Below are positions 8,927 to 19,397 of a stretch of 64,000 nucleotides of DNA, in pieces. The notes under the pieces are model-generated. The model was not told the origin of the DNA, made no database searches, and worked only from the letters and a program-made list of their open reading frames with translations. The first letter of the stretch is position 1. Every line of letters begins with the position of its first letter. The stretch is from positions 248,001 to 312,000 of the forward strand of contig NZ_CP061285.1 in assembly GCF_018687075.1 (NCBI RefSeq), written 5' to 3'. Position numbers and translations under genes: made by a program. This DNA is from Polynucleobacter sp. MWH-UH35A. GTDB lineage: Bacteria > Pseudomonadota > Gammaproteobacteria > Burkholderiales > Burkholderiaceae.

Positions 8927-9754
8927 TTATTGTTTAAATAAGGTTGAGCAATTGAGAAGTATGGACACTTTTTTCTTCCATGGGGTATTGCTGAAGTTTT
9001 GGTGCAAATAACTGCCATGCTTATAAGTTGCTCTGAGGTAATTATGGTGTCTTAACCAGGAGTAGACCCTTTTTTCAAAAAGCTCTCCGCCATACGCAGG
9101 ATAACGAGCGGCATCAGGGTGGTCGTATTCATAAATAGCGTCTTTGAAGTCGGATGCACGAACTAGATACATTTGATCGGAGAATCCATTTCCGTAAAAA
9201 TTATCTTGATCTTCAAATTCAGACTCTCTTGCCGCTTCTTTGTATTTTTTATTCCAGATCAGATTAAAAACTTTAACTTGAGGATTTGAGTCTAGAGTAT
9301 TTATGCCAACTGTAAGCCAATCTTTGCGAGTTCGCGGTGCGATGATGGAGTCACTAGAAAAATGCAAAAGATGCTTTGTATTTGTAAGGTAAATAGAGAC
9401 AAGTTCTGCAATAGAGTAGTAATACCCTTTACCCATTTTCTCCTTGCTTAAGGAGAAAAATTCCAAAGCTGTTTCTGCATACTCAGACACTACTATATAT
9501 TTGGAGATGATTTGCTCGGATACTAAGCGGTCTGCAGCGCGTTTCACTACATCTAAATCACTCACATTATTGATATAAAGAATTTTCTCCTCGAAAGAAT
9601 GGTGGCATCTTTCTATCATTTTTCTAATTCGATCGGTTTTAAGCATGATTTCCCAATCATTCTCCCAAACCTTGGTTTCAAATGTAATAGTCATTAACGA
9701 GATTTCAGAGTCTTTATAATCAGAAAAGTGATTTTTTTGGGCAGTATTCATCAT
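8927..9754 (-). CDS. Hypothetical protein in glycan operon, possible glycosyltransferase
   Basis: A 275-residue protein, first gene of the leftward three-gene operon and divergent from rfbB across 43 bases. No family is recognised with confidence. The region MTITFETKVWENDWEIML (from residue 21) looks like the conserved start of the protein, so translation may begin at 9694 rather than 9754. LLHFSSDSII near 129-138 could be a GT-A donor-binding loop. No membrane segment or signal peptide is seen. Function unknown; context points to surface polysaccharide synthesis. Confidence 0.55.
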   Translation of the reverse strand: MMNTAQKNHFSDYKDSEISLMTITFETKVWENDWEIMLKTDRIRKMIERCHHSFEEKILYINNVSDLDVVKRAADRLVSEQIISKYIVVSEYAETALEFFSLSKEKMGKGYYYSIAELVSIYLTNTKHLLHFSSDSIIAPRTRKDWLTVGINTLDSNPQVKVFNLIWNKKYKEAARESEFEDQDNFYGNGFSDQMYLVRASDFKDAIYEYDHPDAARYPAYGGELFEKRVYSWLRHHNYLRATYKHGSYLHQNFSNTPWKKKVSILLNCSTLFKQ

Positions 9755-9797
9755 AATCCAAGCAGCTAAATGATGAATATAAATAGGCAGAAATTAT

Positions 9798-10856
9798 ATG
9801 ATTCTCGTAACCGGTGGCGCTGGCTTTATTGGTGGTAATTTCGTTCTGGACTGGTTGAAAGTGCCGGGTAATGAAGGTATCGTTAATTTAGATAAGTTAA
9901 CTTATGCTGGCAACCTGGAAACACTGGATTCACTAAAGAATGACCCTCGCCATGTATTTGTGCATGGTGATATTGGCGATAAAGAGCTGGTCGCCAGATT
10001 ATTGGTTGAGTACAAACCACGTGCGATCGTGAATTTCGCTGCCGAGAGTCATGTCGATCGCTCTATTCATGGGCCTGCAGATTTTGTGCAAACAAATATC
10101 GTGGGTACGTTTAATTTATTAGAGTGTGCTCGTGAGTATTGGAATGCTCTTGAAGGAGAGGTTAAAGAAAAGTTCCGTTTTCATCATGTATCTACGGATG
10201 AAGTATATGGCTCCCTATCTTTAACAGATCCTGCTTTTACAGAAACCAATTCATATGAGCCCAATAGTCCTTACTCGGCATCAAAAGCTGCATCAGACCA
10301 CTTAGTCCGCGCCTGGTTTCATACTTATGGGTTCCCAGTGGTAACAACCAATTGCTCAAATAACTATGGCCCTTATCACTTCCCGGAGAAATTAATTCCG
10401 CTAGTGATATTGAATGCGCTCAACAGCAAGCCATTACCTATTTATGGTGATGGCCAACAGATTCGTGATTGGCTCTATGTTGGCGATCACTGCTCCGCTA
10501 TTCGTGAGGTGTTGGCGAAGGGCAAATTGGGCGAGACTTACAACATCGGCGGTTGGAACGAAAAGGCCAACATCGATGTGGTGAAAACCATTTGCAGTAT
10601 TTTGGATGAGCTTAAACCTCGTGCAGACGGCAAGTCATATGTGGAGCAAATCACCTATGTAAAAGATCGTCCAGGCCATGATCGCCGTTATGCAATTGAT
10701 GCCAGCAAGGTAGAGCGCAAGTTAGGCTGGAAGCCTGCTGAGACCTTTGATACCGGCATTCGTAAAACAGTTCAGTGGTATCTGGATAACCCAGTTTGGA
10801 TTGACGGTGTGGTGAGCGGCTCCTATCGTGACTGGCTGCAAAAACAGTACAACTGA
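9798..10856 (+). CDS. rfbB: dTDP-glucose 4,6-dehydratase
   Basis: Converts dTDP-D-glucose to dTDP-4-keto-6-deoxy-D-glucose, the second step of dTDP-L-rhamnose synthesis. It is an extended SDR enzyme of 352 residues with the NAD-binding GGAGFIG at 6-12, the catalytic TDE triplet at 133-135, and Tyr159/Lys163 in SPYSASK. It begins the rightward cluster rfbB-rfbD-rfbA-rfbC, a complete rhamnose set, and diverges from the leftward glycosyltransferase operon. Confidence 0.97.
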   Translation: MILVTGGAGFIGGNFVLDWLKVPGNEGIVNLDKLTYAGNLETLDSLKNDPRHVFVHGDIGDKELVARLLVEYKPRAIVNFAAESHVDRSIHGPADFVQTNIVGTFNLLECAREYWNALEGEVKEKFRFHHVSTDEVYGSLSLTDPAFTETNSYEPNSPYSASKAASDHLVRAWFHTYGFPVVTTNCSNNYGPYHFPEKLIPLVILNALNSKPLPIYGDGQQIRDWLYVGDHCSAIREVLAKGKLGETYNIGGWNEKANIDVVKTICSILDELKPRADGKSYVEQITYVKDRPGHDRRYAIDASKVERKLGWKPAETFDTGIRKTVQWYLDNPVWIDGVVSGSYRDWLQKQYN

Positions 10857-10883
10857 TAGTCAATACTGAGATTAAATAACTGC

Positions 10884-11858
10884 GTGAATATTTTAGTTTT
10901 CGGAAAAGATGGTCAACTAGGTAAAGCATTCAAAGCTTTATTTGAACAACTTCCAGCCTCTGCAAATCTGCGTGTAACTTACCTTGGTAGAGCCGAGTGT
11001 GACCTCAGCAAAGAGGGGGAAGTACTTGAGCAACTGAATGCAGCTAAGGCCGACCTCATCATCAATGCTTCTGCTTATACAGCAGTCGATAAAGCGGAAA
11101 CTGAAATTGATTTAGCTTATGCGGTAAATGCCAGGGCGCCAGAGCTTATGGCTCAATATGCTGTAGCTAGTAATGCTACTTTTCTTCATTACTCGACGGA
11201 TTATGTGTTTGATGGCGGCAAAGAAGGTTTTTATGTTGAAGATGACATTCGCAATCCACTAAGCATGTACGGCAAAAGCAAGGCTGCTGGTGAGGAGGCA
11301 ATTGAGAAGACATTTGCAAATTCATCAAAGGGTCAATTTGCCATTTTCAGAACCAGTTGGGTTTATGGGGATGGCGGTAATTTCATATGTACGATTCTGC
11401 GCTTGGCAAAAGAACGTGAAGCATTAAAAGTCATCCATGATCAGTATGGAGTTCCGACTAGTGCGGAGTGGCTTGCGCAGGTTACCTTGGATTTAGTTCT
11501 GGATTCAGCGTGGAAATTAAAGCAGTTTCCATCAGGCATTTATCATGCCGTGCCGGCGGGTGAGGCTACTTGGTATGGATTGGCCTCTTTTGCAGTTCAG
11601 GCTGCATTGAATGCAGGTATCGAGCTAAGGATCAAACCCGATGCTATTCAACCCATTCTCGCTGTTGAATACCCTCTACCGGCGCCTAGGCCCATGAACT
11701 CCCGTATGGATAGCTTTAAACTGCGCTCCGCCCTGCAAAATCAGGCCTCTGAAGCTTCAAACTCTTATAATGATCCTCAAAATATGCCAAGTTTCCCAGC
11801 TTGGGAGGGCATGGTTCAAGAATACATATCCAGGTTAGCCTCGAAAGGTTTGATTTAA
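10884..11858 (+). CDS. rfbD: dTDP-4-dehydrorhamnose reductase
   Basis: Last step of dTDP-L-rhamnose synthesis: NAD(P)H reduction of dTDP-4-keto-L-rhamnose. It has 324 residues, slightly longer than the usual ~300, with extra sequence near the C terminus (Ser/Asn-rich around 285-305). Cofactor motif GKDGQLG is at 7-13, STDYVFDG at 104-111, and the catalytic Tyr129/Lys133 lie in SMYGKSK. The start is GTG. It lies 27 bases after rfbB. Confidence 0.95.
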   Translation: MNILVFGKDGQLGKAFKALFEQLPASANLRVTYLGRAECDLSKEGEVLEQLNAAKADLIINASAYTAVDKAETEIDLAYAVNARAPELMAQYAVASNATFLHYSTDYVFDGGKEGFYVEDDIRNPLSMYGKSKAAGEEAIEKTFANSSKGQFAIFRTSWVYGDGGNFICTILRLAKEREALKVIHDQYGVPTSAEWLAQVTLDLVLDSAWKLKQFPSGIYHAVPAGEATWYGLASFAVQAALNAGIELRIKPDAIQPILAVEYPLPAPRPMNSRMDSFKLRSALQNQASEASNSYNDPQNMPSFPAWEGMVQEYISRLASKGLI

Positions 11859-11898
11859 TACCTCAGGTTTGCCAGTGATGCTGAAATAGGGGTTATTA

Positions 11899-12828
11899 AT
11901 GGCTGTAAATCGCAAAGGCATTATCTTGGCTGGTGGGTCTGGCACCCGTCTTTATCCTGTGACTCAAGCAGTGTCAAAGCAGCTAATGCCGGTTTACGAT
12001 AAGCCAATGGTGTATTACCCCTTAAGCACCTTAATGCTTGCTGGCATCCGCGATATTCTTTTAATTTCCACGCCACACGATACACCGCGTTTCTCGGAAC
12101 TCTTGGGTGACGGCTCCCAGTGGGGTCTTAATATTGAGTACTGTGTGCAGCCTTCGCCAGATGGTCTGGCGCAAGCATTTACATTAGGAAAAAACTTTGT
12201 TGGCAATCATCCCAGCGCCCTAGTTCTTGGCGACAATATTTTCTATGGTCATGAATTAGTAGATCAGCTTAATAGTGCAAATAATCGCACTTCAGGTGCA
12301 TCTGTATTTGCGTATCACGTGAATGATCCAGAACGTTATGGCGTGGTGGAGTTCGATAAAGATTACAAGGCATTGTCGATTGAAGAGAAGCCTTTAAAAC
12401 CACGTAGTAACTATGCGGTAACGGGCTTATATTTTTATGACAATCAGGTTTGCGATATTGCTGCCTCGATCAAGCCTAGTGCTCGTGGCGAACTCGAGAT
12501 TACGGATGTGAACCGTGTCTATTTGGAAAAGAATGAGCTCAATGTCGAGATTATGGGCCGTGGCTTTGCCTGGCTGGACACTGGGACGCATGATTCATTG
12601 CTAGATGCTGCGGGCTTCATCGCTACACTGCAAAAGCGTCAAGGCTTGATGGTAGCCTGCCCAGAAGAGATTGCTTATCGCCAAGGTTGGATTAGTGCCG
12701 AGGTAGTGCAAAAGGTTGCTGCGCAGTTAAGTAAAAATAGTTATGGCCAATACTTGGGCAAGATTTTGAATGAGCTCAATAGCTCAGCTCAACCCATTTC
12801 ACTTTCTGCCAAGAAGGTTTTTAAATGA
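11899..12828 (+). CDS. rfbA: Glucose-1-phosphate thymidylyltransferase
   Basis: Joins dTTP and glucose-1-phosphate to make dTDP-glucose, the entry step of the rhamnose pathway. It has 309 residues with the nucleotidyltransferase signature [12 protein letters not shown] at 11-22 and [11 protein letters not shown] just after; [10 protein letters not shown] carries the metal-binding Asp. Its stop overlaps the rfbC start by 4 bases (ATGA), consistent with translational coupling. Confidence 0.97.
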   Translation: MAVNRKGIILAGGSGTRLYPVTQAVSKQLMPVYDKPMVYYPLSTLMLAGIRDILLISTPHDTPRFSELLGDGSQWGLNIEYCVQPSPDGLAQAFTLGKNFVGNHPSALVLGDNIFYGHELVDQLNSANNRTSGASVFAYHVNDPERYGVVEFDKDYKALSIEEKPLKPRSNYAVTGLYFYDNQVCDIAASIKPSARGELEITDVNRVYLEKNELNVEIMGRGFAWLDTGTHDSLLDAAGFIATLQKRQGLMVACPEEIAYRQGWISAEVVQKVAAQLSKNSYGQYLGKILNELNSSAQPISLSAKKVFK

Positions 12829-13391
12829 GCTCCTCTGATAAATTGCAGTTAACGTCTACTGCGATACATGATGTTTTTATCGTGGAGCCAAAAGTATTTG
12901 GCGATGAGCGCGGATGGTTTACTGAATCATTTAATACAGAGGACTTTGCCAAAGTTACTGGTATAGACGTTCAGTTTGTGCAAGACAACCATTCTTTCTC
13001 GCGTCAGTGGACTTTGCGTGGTTTGCATTATCAGCTAGAGAAGACGCAAGGTAAATTAGTGCGCGTTGTTGCAGGCAGTGTATTTGATGTGGCTGTCGAT
13101 ATTCGCAAAGATTCGCCTACTTATGGCAAGTGGGTGGGTGTTGAATTGAGCGCAGAAAACCATAAGCAATTATGGATTCCGCCGCAATTAGCTCATGGCT
13201 TTTTAGTGCTCTCACCAACTGCCGAATTTCTCTATAAAACGACGGATTACTATCATCCCCAAAGCGAGGCTTGCCTTGCTTGGAATGATCCTACGGTAGG
13301 AATCGAATGGCCATTGCCTGCCGATGTTCAACCGAATATGAATGCCAAGGATGCGGCCGGCTTTTCATGGGATGCGGCACCTAAGTTCTGA
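12825..13391 (+). CDS. rfbC: dTDP-4-dehydrorhamnose 3,5-epimerase
   Basis: Epimerises dTDP-4-keto-6-deoxyglucose at C3 and C5. It is a cupin-fold protein of 188 residues with [12 protein letters not shown] at 25-36 and the catalytic His68 in RGLHYQ. It completes the four-gene rhamnose set and is followed after only 6 bases by waaC, suggesting a shared transcript for O-antigen sugar supply and core assembly. Confidence 0.96.
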   Translation: MSSSDKLQLTSTAIHDVFIVEPKVFGDERGWFTESFNTEDFAKVTGIDVQFVQDNHSFSRQWTLRGLHYQLEKTQGKLVRVVAGSVFDVAVDIRKDSPTYGKWVGVELSAENHKQLWIPPQLAHGFLVLSPTAEFLYKTTDYYHPQSEACLAWNDPTVGIEWPLPADVQPNMNAKDAAGFSWDAAPKF

Positions 13392-13397
13392 ATTTTG

Positions 13398-14444
13398 ATG
13401 AGCGACTTATCTTCCGCTAATCCCAAGATTTTGTTGGTGAAACTCTCCTCGTTAGGAGATGTACTTCACAACTTACCCATTGTTTGGGATCTTCGTGCGC
13501 AGATGCCGCATGCGCAAATTGATTGGGTTGTTGAAGAGGGGTATGTTCATTTGCTTGAGCCCTTACTCAGTCAAAAAGGCTTCGTTGGTATTGATCGCAT
13601 CATTCCATTTGGTTTGCGACGCTGGAAAAAGAATTTATTCAAGCTGGCAACATGGCAGCAATTTTTCGCCTTCAGAAAAGAATTGCAAAAAGTTACTTAT
13701 GACCTTGTGATAGAGACTCAAGGTCTTCTCAAATCAGCAATTGTTTGCTCATTAGCGAGCAAGACGCCTAACGCAGTAATTGCGGGCCTTGCCAATGCAA
13801 CTGAGTTTTCTGGGTATGAACCCATTGCACGATCTTTTTATAACCAATCAGTACAAGTTCCAGCCCAATGCCATGCAGTAGATCGTTCCCGCTGGGTAAT
13901 GTCTTCTGCTTTCGATTGGCCGTTGATTGATCGCACTACATCACCCCAGTTTTATCCAAAGGCTTACGTGGATTCTTTGAACGCCAATTCGGGTGAAGTC
14001 TTAAAGGAATTAAAAGTACCTTATGTGCTGTGTTTTCATTCGACTGCTAGAGAGGCCAAGCGTTGGCCGAATGAAAGCTGGATAGCTTTAGGTAAAGAGT
14101 TGGCTGCTCGTGGCTATCAAGTTGTCTTGCCTTGGGGGGGCTTAGCTGAGCAAGCCGTGAGCAAAGAGATTGCAGCGCATATTCCTCATGCTTTGGTGCC
14201 CCAAGCATTTTCGATTCAGGATGCTTTTTCAGTGATCGCTGGTGCCGCACTGACAGTGGGTGTTGATACGGGCCTTACGCATCTTGCTGCCGTTTTAGGT
14301 AAACCTACAGTAGAAATTTATTGCGACTCACCAAGATGGAAGACTGAGGGTTATTGGTCTACCAATATTCGTAATGTGGGTGATATTCAAGCGCCGCCGC
14401 AGGTGTCGGAAGTGATGGATGCTTCCTTGAGTTTGCTCTTCTAG
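13398..14444 (+). CDS. waaC: Lipopolysaccharide heptosyltransferase I
   Basis: A GT9 enzyme that adds the first L-glycero-D-manno-heptose to Kdo2-lipid A. At 348 residues it is of usual length. It begins with the family pattern KILLVKLSSLGDVLHNLP, and the C-terminal GVDTGLTHLAAVLGKPTV matches the ADP-heptose binding loop. ATG 13398 is preferred to an adjacent TTG at 13395. It ends the rfb run and converges with the TolC-family gene across 37 bases. Confidence 0.9.
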   Translation: MSDLSSANPKILLVKLSSLGDVLHNLPIVWDLRAQMPHAQIDWVVEEGYVHLLEPLLSQKGFVGIDRIIPFGLRRWKKNLFKLATWQQFFAFRKELQKVTYDLVIETQGLLKSAIVCSLASKTPNAVIAGLANATEFSGYEPIARSFYNQSVQVPAQCHAVDRSRWVMSSAFDWPLIDRTTSPQFYPKAYVDSLNANSGEVLKELKVPYVLCFHSTAREAKRWPNESWIALGKELAARGYQVVLPWGGLAEQAVSKEIAAHIPHALVPQAFSIQDAFSVIAGAALTVGVDTGLTHLAAVLGKPTVEIYCDSPRWKTEGYWSTNIRNVGDIQAPPQVSEVMDASLSLLF

Positions 14445-14481
14445 GGCTAAGAGACATGCATAAGTTCTAAGCACCAAATGC

Positions 14482-16107
14482 TTAGCGCAATAGAGAATTA
14501 ATTGCGATTAAATCTTCATCTGTTAATGCAGCTGCATGTGCTTTTAGTCTGATGGCATTCAAGATGGTGTTGTATCTTGCCTGTTGCAGTAATGAACGAG
14601 TATTGATGAGTGTGTCTAGTGCAATCAAAACATCAATGTTAATTAAAGTTCCAACTTGAAATCCTAGCTTGCTGGACTCTAATGCTGAGGTGCTTGAACG
14701 CTCCGCTGCTTCATAAGCTTTAACGCTAGCTAAGCCACCATAAAATCCTGTAAAGGCAGTGCGAGTGTTTTGTGCCGCTGTACGGCGATAGTTGTCGTAG
14801 TTGGCTTTAGCTGCATCTACTAAAGCAGCATTTTGACGAATGACAGAACTATTAAATCCACCTGAAACGAGTGGAATAGTCATCTGAAGGGCCAAGGTAT
14901 TGTTGTACACATTGGTATTCGATGGTGTGTAGTTGTTAGGCGTGCCGTTCGAAGTGTTGTATCCAGAAGTTCCAACTAAGTTCACGGTGGGGTAATTCAA
15001 TGCCTGGGCACCACGATAGGTGCTCTCTGCAAGACTGACTGATAGTTGACCAGCTAGGACATTAAAGTTGGCCGACTCCGCTTGGTTAATCCAATCTTCT
15101 AAAGTTTGTCCGGGAGGAAGATGTGGGTTCACGCTTTCAGCAATCGGGTAGCCCTTAGAATCCTTGCTCTTGCTGCGCGGGTCCTTGAGAACACCTTCGA
15201 TTTTGGCGTCTTTAACCAGGGGCTTTAATGCTCCTACAGGCCGTCCAACAATTTGCTCTAAGGCACCACGCTTCACAATCAAATCAGCCTGAGCGGCAAT
15301 TTCTTGAGAGCTTGCTAAATCAAGAGCCGCTTGGGCAGTATTAACGTCCACAATGGTTGCTAAGCCAGCATCAAATTTTGCCTGAGCAGCTTCAAGCTGT
15401 TGCTTAATCAAATCCTTTTTATTCTTATAGAGTGCTACATTATCTTGGCTCGTTAGTGCATCAAAGTAGGCTTGTGATACTCGCAAGATTAAATCCTGTT
15501 GCGCCAAGAAAAAGCGCATATCTGCTAATTTAGTATTGAGGTCACCTTGCTTAAAAAGCTCTAATGCACCAACGTTAAAAACGGGCTGGGTCAGTGTGAC
15601 GGTATAACTTTTTTGATCAAAGACGCGACTGTTGCCAGGGCTATTTGAAACTAGAGTCGTTCCAGTGCCGTGCTGATAATAGCGGGTTCCACCAGGGGTA
15701 GCATTGGCCTGAGGCATTAATAAAGAAAAACCTTGCCAGTAGAGCTCTTTGCTGGCTTGGTAATTAAAGCGAGCGGAGGTTAATACAGGATCGCTAAAAG
15801 CCGCTTCTTGATAGAGTTGAATTAAATCGTTTAATTGCCCTTTGACATCAGTGCTTTTATTGCCATTCAAATTGGATGGTGCTGAGACTGCGGGTACCGC
15901 TGGTTTGCTTGTTGGTGGCACCATCTGCGGCGGTTGCTCAAGCCCAATCAGGGTTGATGCACTCATTGGGGTTGGTAAAGCGGGCCTTGCTGCAGCATTG
16001 GGACTTTGCGCCAATATTGTGGATGACCACGCTCCAAGACCAAGCGCTTGACTCAGGATCAAACCAAAGGCGGTAAGTCTAGAAAGTCTAAAGCGGGTTG
16101 AGGTCAT
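14482..16107 (-). CDS. TolC family outer-membrane efflux/secretion protein
   Basis: A 541-residue TolC/OEP-type protein: N-terminal signal sequence (about 1-33, ending ILAQS), a Pro-rich spacer to about 75, then two repeats of beta-strand plus long alpha-helical stretches typical of the trimeric outer-membrane tunnel. It is longer than E. coli TolC mainly through the N-terminal spacer and a loop near 300-340. No membrane-fusion or inner-membrane pump gene is adjacent, so its partners are elsewhere. It is transcribed alone, leftward. Confidence 0.88.
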   Translation of the reverse strand: MTSTRFRLSRLTAFGLILSQALGLGAWSSTILAQSPNAAARPALPTPMSASTLIGLEQPPQMVPPTSKPAVPAVSAPSNLNGNKSTDVKGQLNDLIQLYQEAAFSDPVLTSARFNYQASKELYWQGFSLLMPQANATPGGTRYYQHGTGTTLVSNSPGNSRVFDQKSYTVTLTQPVFNVGALELFKQGDLNTKLADMRFFLAQQDLILRVSQAYFDALTSQDNVALYKNKKDLIKQQLEAAQAKFDAGLATIVDVNTAQAALDLASSQEIAAQADLIVKRGALEQIVGRPVGALKPLVKDAKIEGVLKDPRSKSKDSKGYPIAESVNPHLPPGQTLEDWINQAESANFNVLAGQLSVSLAESTYRGAQALNYPTVNLVGTSGYNTSNGTPNNYTPSNTNVYNNTLALQMTIPLVSGGFNSSVIRQNAALVDAAKANYDNYRRTAAQNTRTAFTGFYGGLASVKAYEAAERSSTSALESSKLGFQVGTLINIDVLIALDTLINTRSLLQQARYNTILNAIRLKAHAAALTDEDLIAINSLLR

Positions 16108-16227
16108 GTAATTCGGATACTTTTCAATGTGCCATGCAGTTTAAGGCTAATTTCTTCAAAATGCTTATTTGGACACTATTTTGCCAAATCCCCGAATTTG
16201 CATCTATATGCCTTTAAAATTTGGTCC

Positions 16228-17073
16228 ATGGATCTAATTTTGTTACTAAAAGCAGTCATTCTGGGGGTAGTCGAGGGATTAACGGAGTTTTTGCCGATCT
16301 CGAGCACGGGGCATCTGATATTAGTCGGGGATTTGCTCGATTTTAATAATGATCAAGGTAAGGCTTTTGAGGTCATTATTCAGTTTGGGGCGATATTAGC
16401 GGTTTGCTGGGAGTTTCGCCAAAAGCTTATCAACGTTGCCACCTCTTTTTCTGGTAGTGCCATTGCACGTCGATTTGTATTGAACTTATTGATTGCCTCT
16501 ATTCCTGCGATGGGTCTGGGCTTTTTATTTGGGAAACATATTAAAGCAGTACTGTTTTCGCCAATCCCGGTAGCAAGTGCATTCATTGTGGGTGCTCTGA
16601 TTATTTTTTGGGCTGAACGACGTCAGCAAAAAATCGTGAGCATTCCTAGTCACATTCAGTCGGTTGACGATCTCACTCCTTTGGACGCTCTAAAAGTTGG
16701 TATAGCACAATGCGCAGCCTTAATTCCAGGAACATCGCGTTCGGGCGCAACCATTATTGGCGGTATGTTATTTGGTTTACCGCGTGCAGTAGCAACCGAG
16801 TTTTCTTTCTTCTTGGCTATTCCGGTCATTGGTGGCGCAACTGCTTACGAGCTGCTGAAGCTATGGAAGGCGCCAGTTGCCTTCTCTGCAGAGTTTACGC
16901 TTGCAACCATTGTGGGTTTTATTGCTGCATTTATTTCAGCGTTTGTCTGTGTTCGTTGGTTAATTCATTATGTGGCACACCATAATTTCATTCCATTTGC
17001 TTGGTATCGCATTGCTTTTGGTTTGCTCGTGTTATTTACTGCCTATACTGGTTTAATAGCCTGGTCCCATTAA
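16228..17073 (+). CDS. uppP: Undecaprenyl-diphosphatase UppP/BacA
   Basis: An inner-membrane enzyme that dephosphorylates undecaprenyl pyrophosphate, recycling the lipid carrier used by peptidoglycan and O-antigen synthesis. It has 281 residues and many membrane segments. The two catalytic motifs are clear: [15 protein letters not shown] near the N terminus and [10 protein letters not shown] in the middle. I start at ATG 16228; the frame stays open upstream, but the extra 33 residues do not look like coding sequence. Confidence 0.95.
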   Translation: MDLILLLKAVILGVVEGLTEFLPISSTGHLILVGDLLDFNNDQGKAFEVIIQFGAILAVCWEFRQKLINVATSFSGSAIARRFVLNLLIASIPAMGLGFLFGKHIKAVLFSPIPVASAFIVGALIIFWAERRQQKIVSIPSHIQSVDDLTPLDALKVGIAQCAALIPGTSRSGATIIGGMLFGLPRAVATEFSFFLAIPVIGGATAYELLKLWKAPVAFSAEFTLATIVGFIAAFISAFVCVRWLIHYVAHHNFIPFAWYRIAFGLLVLFTAYTGLIAWSH

Positions 17074-17104
17074 TCGTTATGCCACTTAATAAGTTCTGGA
17101 AACT

Positions 17105-17560
17105 ATGATGGATGCATCAATAGACGCAATTACGAATAATATTCAACTGGCACTAGCACCTGTGTTCTTGCTAACAGCGGTTGCCACCCTCATTAATGCC
17201 ATCTCTGGTCGTCTTGCGCGGTCTGTTGATCGCATGCGCTCCATACGCCAAGCGATTAATCGGGGTGAGGTAAAAGATGAAGCGCTTTTGCAGCATATGA
17301 ATAAAGAAGCTGATGAGGCCCAAATTCGTGGACGCCTTTGCACAGCAGCCATCTTTTTTGATGTGCTCAGTGGCGTCTTTATTTCCTTAACTGTCCTCGA
17401 GTTATTCTTCTTTCAGGCAGGAGCGGTCCGCTCACTACAAACAACCTATGTCATCTGGACTTTTGTGCTGGGCCTAGTCTTTTTTATGACATCACTCTCG
17501 ATTGTGCTGACTGAAGTTGTTTATGCCTACCGATCTGCAGGTTGGAATACTCCTAAATGA
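17105..17560 (+). CDS. DUF2721 family membrane protein
   Basis: A 151-residue protein with one N-terminal and two C-terminal hydrophobic segments around a charged, Arg-rich middle (about residues 37-77: LARSVDRMRSIR and onward), the arrangement of DUF2721 proteins. Function is unknown. It lies 31 bases after uppP in the same direction and may be cotranscribed. The downstream intergenic region contains AT-rich GATTAAT repeats. Confidence 0.75.
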   Translation: MMDASIDAITNNIQLALAPVFLLTAVATLINAISGRLARSVDRMRSIRQAINRGEVKDEALLQHMNKEADEAQIRGRLCTAAIFFDVLSGVFISLTVLELFFFQAGAVRSLQTTYVIWTFVLGLVFFMTSLSIVLTEVVYAYRSAGWNTPK

Positions 17561-17622
17561 GATTAATCGTTAATGTGATTAATGCGATTAATTGATAATT
17601 AATATTTTCTAAGAAACTACAC

Positions 17623-18558
17623 ATGAACAAAATCCTCATCACTGGCGGCGCAGGTTTTCTTGGTTCTCATCTGACTGAGAAGCTCCTCAAGGAGGGTAAT
17701 GATGTTTTGGTAGTGGATAACTACTTCACGGGCACCAAAGAGAACTTGGCCCATTTACTGCCTAATCCACGCTTAGAGCTTATGCGTCACGATGTGACGT
17801 TTCCACTCTATGTAGAAACCAATCAGATTTATAACTTAGCCTGCCCAGCCTCCCCTGTGCATTATCAGCATGATCCGGTGCAAACGACTAAAACCAGCGT
17901 ACATGGCGCAATCAATATGCTCGGTCTTGCCAAGAGAACCAGAGCCCGCATCCTGCAAGCATCAACTAGTGAAGTCTATGGTGATCCAGAAGTACACCCT
18001 CAGCCAGAGGAATATTGGGGCAAAGTCAATCCTATTGGGATTCGCTCCTGCTACGATGAAGGCAAGCGCTGTGCGGAAACCCTTTTTTTCGATTACAACC
18101 GACAACATAATCTTGATATAAAAGTAGTGCGGATCTTTAATACCTACGGCCCACGCATGCATCCCAATGATGGCCGCGTAGTGAGTAATTTCATTGTCCA
18201 AGCATTACAAGGTAAGGACATCACGATTTACGGTGATGGCCAACAAACCAGAAGCTTTTGCTATGTCGATGACTTAATTGACGCCATGGTCAAAATGATG
18301 AACTCTGAAGAAGGCTTTACCGGGCCAGTCAATATTGGTAATCCAGGTGAGTTCACGATGTTGCAGTTGGCCGAAACCATTCTGAGGCTCTCTGGTAGCA
18401 AATCGAAGATCATTCATCAGCCATTACCATCAGACGATCCAAAACAGCGTCAGCCTAATATCGAATTAGCAAAAGCTAGGCTAGGCTGGGAGCCCAAGGT
18501 TAATCTTGAGGGCGGTCTAAAAGAGACGATTGCCTACTTTAAGAAGGTTGTGGGGTAA
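17623..18558 (+). CDS. UDP-glucuronate decarboxylase (UDP-xylose synthase)
   Basis: An extended SDR of 311 residues matching UXS-type enzymes, which convert UDP-glucuronic acid to UDP-xylose with NAD+. Motifs are GGAGFLG at 8-14, [12 protein letters not shown] at 71-82 (strongly typical of UXS), STSEVYGDP at 114-122, and catalytic Tyr144/Lys148 in SCYDEGK. No UDP-glucose dehydrogenase is in the window. The product could feed a pentose into LPS core or capsule. Four bases separate it from trmB. Confidence 0.88.
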   Translation: MNKILITGGAGFLGSHLTEKLLKEGNDVLVVDNYFTGTKENLAHLLPNPRLELMRHDVTFPLYVETNQIYNLACPASPVHYQHDPVQTTKTSVHGAINMLGLAKRTRARILQASTSEVYGDPEVHPQPEEYWGKVNPIGIRSCYDEGKRCAETLFFDYNRQHNLDIKVVRIFNTYGPRMHPNDGRVVSNFIVQALQGKDITIYGDGQQTRSFCYVDDLIDAMVKMMNSEEGFTGPVNIGNPGEFTMLQLAETILRLSGSKSKIIHQPLPSDDPKQRQPNIELAKARLGWEPKVNLEGGLKETIAYFKKVVG

Positions 18559-18561
18559 TAC

Positions 18562-19365
18562 GTGGGTAATGTAGGCGATGAAGCCCCAAAACATTTTGAT
18601 CGTATTCGATCTTTTGTTCTCAGGGCTGGTAGAACGACTGCTGGACAGCAGCGTGCTATTGATGAATTAGGTCCTCAGTTCTTACTTCCATATCAAGCCT
18701 CTAATCTCGATTTAGTTAAAGCGTTTGATGGCTCAAATAAGCCAAAGATTTTAGAAATTGGATTTGGCATGGGCGAGACGACTGCCAAGATTGCGGCTCT
18801 GAGAACCGAAGATGATTTCTTGGCAATCGAGGTCCACCCTCCAGGCGTGGGTGCCTTACTAAAACTCATTGGTGAAAACCAACTCACCAATTTAAGGCTC
18901 ATTCGCCATGACGCGGTTGAGGTGCTTGAACATATGCTTGCCCCAAATTCTTTGGACGGCATTCATATTTACTTTGCCGATCCCTGGCACAAGAAACGCC
19001 ATCACAAGCGACGTCTCATCCAGGCTGAGTTTGTGGGCTTATTGGTATCCAGATTGAAGCCTGGCGGCTATTTGCATTTGGCGACAGATTGGCATAACTA
19101 TGCAGAGCAAATGCTCTTGGTTCTGAATGCCGAGGCTGTATTGCAAAACACTTCAAGCGAGAAGGTAAAAATAGAAACCTTCAACGCAGAGGACGCTGCA
19201 TTACCCGGCGAGATTTGCAATGAATTCAAACCCACGCTTGAACAGTTAAATGCTCAACATGCAGGATATGTAGAGAGACCTGCTTATCGCCCAGTAACGA
19301 AGTTTGAAAACCGCGGCATCAAACTAGGCCACGGTGTTTGGGATTTGGTCTATAAAAAGAAATAA
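18562..19365 (+). CDS. trmB: tRNA (guanosine(46)-N7)-methyltransferase
   Basis: A SAM-dependent enzyme that makes m7G46 in the variable loop of tRNAs. It has 267 residues; the SAM-binding motif [12 protein letters not shown] and the family motif [16 protein letters not shown] are both clear. The N-terminal ~50 residues form the usual extension. The start is GTG, 4 bases after the UXS gene. It converges with gabD. Confidence 0.95.
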   Translation: MGNVGDEAPKHFDRIRSFVLRAGRTTAGQQRAIDELGPQFLLPYQASNLDLVKAFDGSNKPKILEIGFGMGETTAKIAALRTEDDFLAIEVHPPGVGALLKLIGENQLTNLRLIRHDAVEVLEHMLAPNSLDGIHIYFADPWHKKRHHKRRLIQAEFVGLLVSRLKPGGYLHLATDWHNYAEQMLLVLNAEAVLQNTSSEKVKIETFNAEDAALPGEICNEFKPTLEQLNAQHAGYVERPAYRPVTKFENRGIKLGHGVWDLVYKKK

Positions 19366-19397
19366 AGAGCTCTTAAGCTCAGAAACAATTGAGTTTC

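Noticed and set aside
14467..14485. Hairpin CTAAGCA/TGCTTAG between waaC and the TolC-family gene as a terminator
   Set aside because: The stem is 7 bp but no T run follows on either strand, and it overlaps the TolC-family stop codon.
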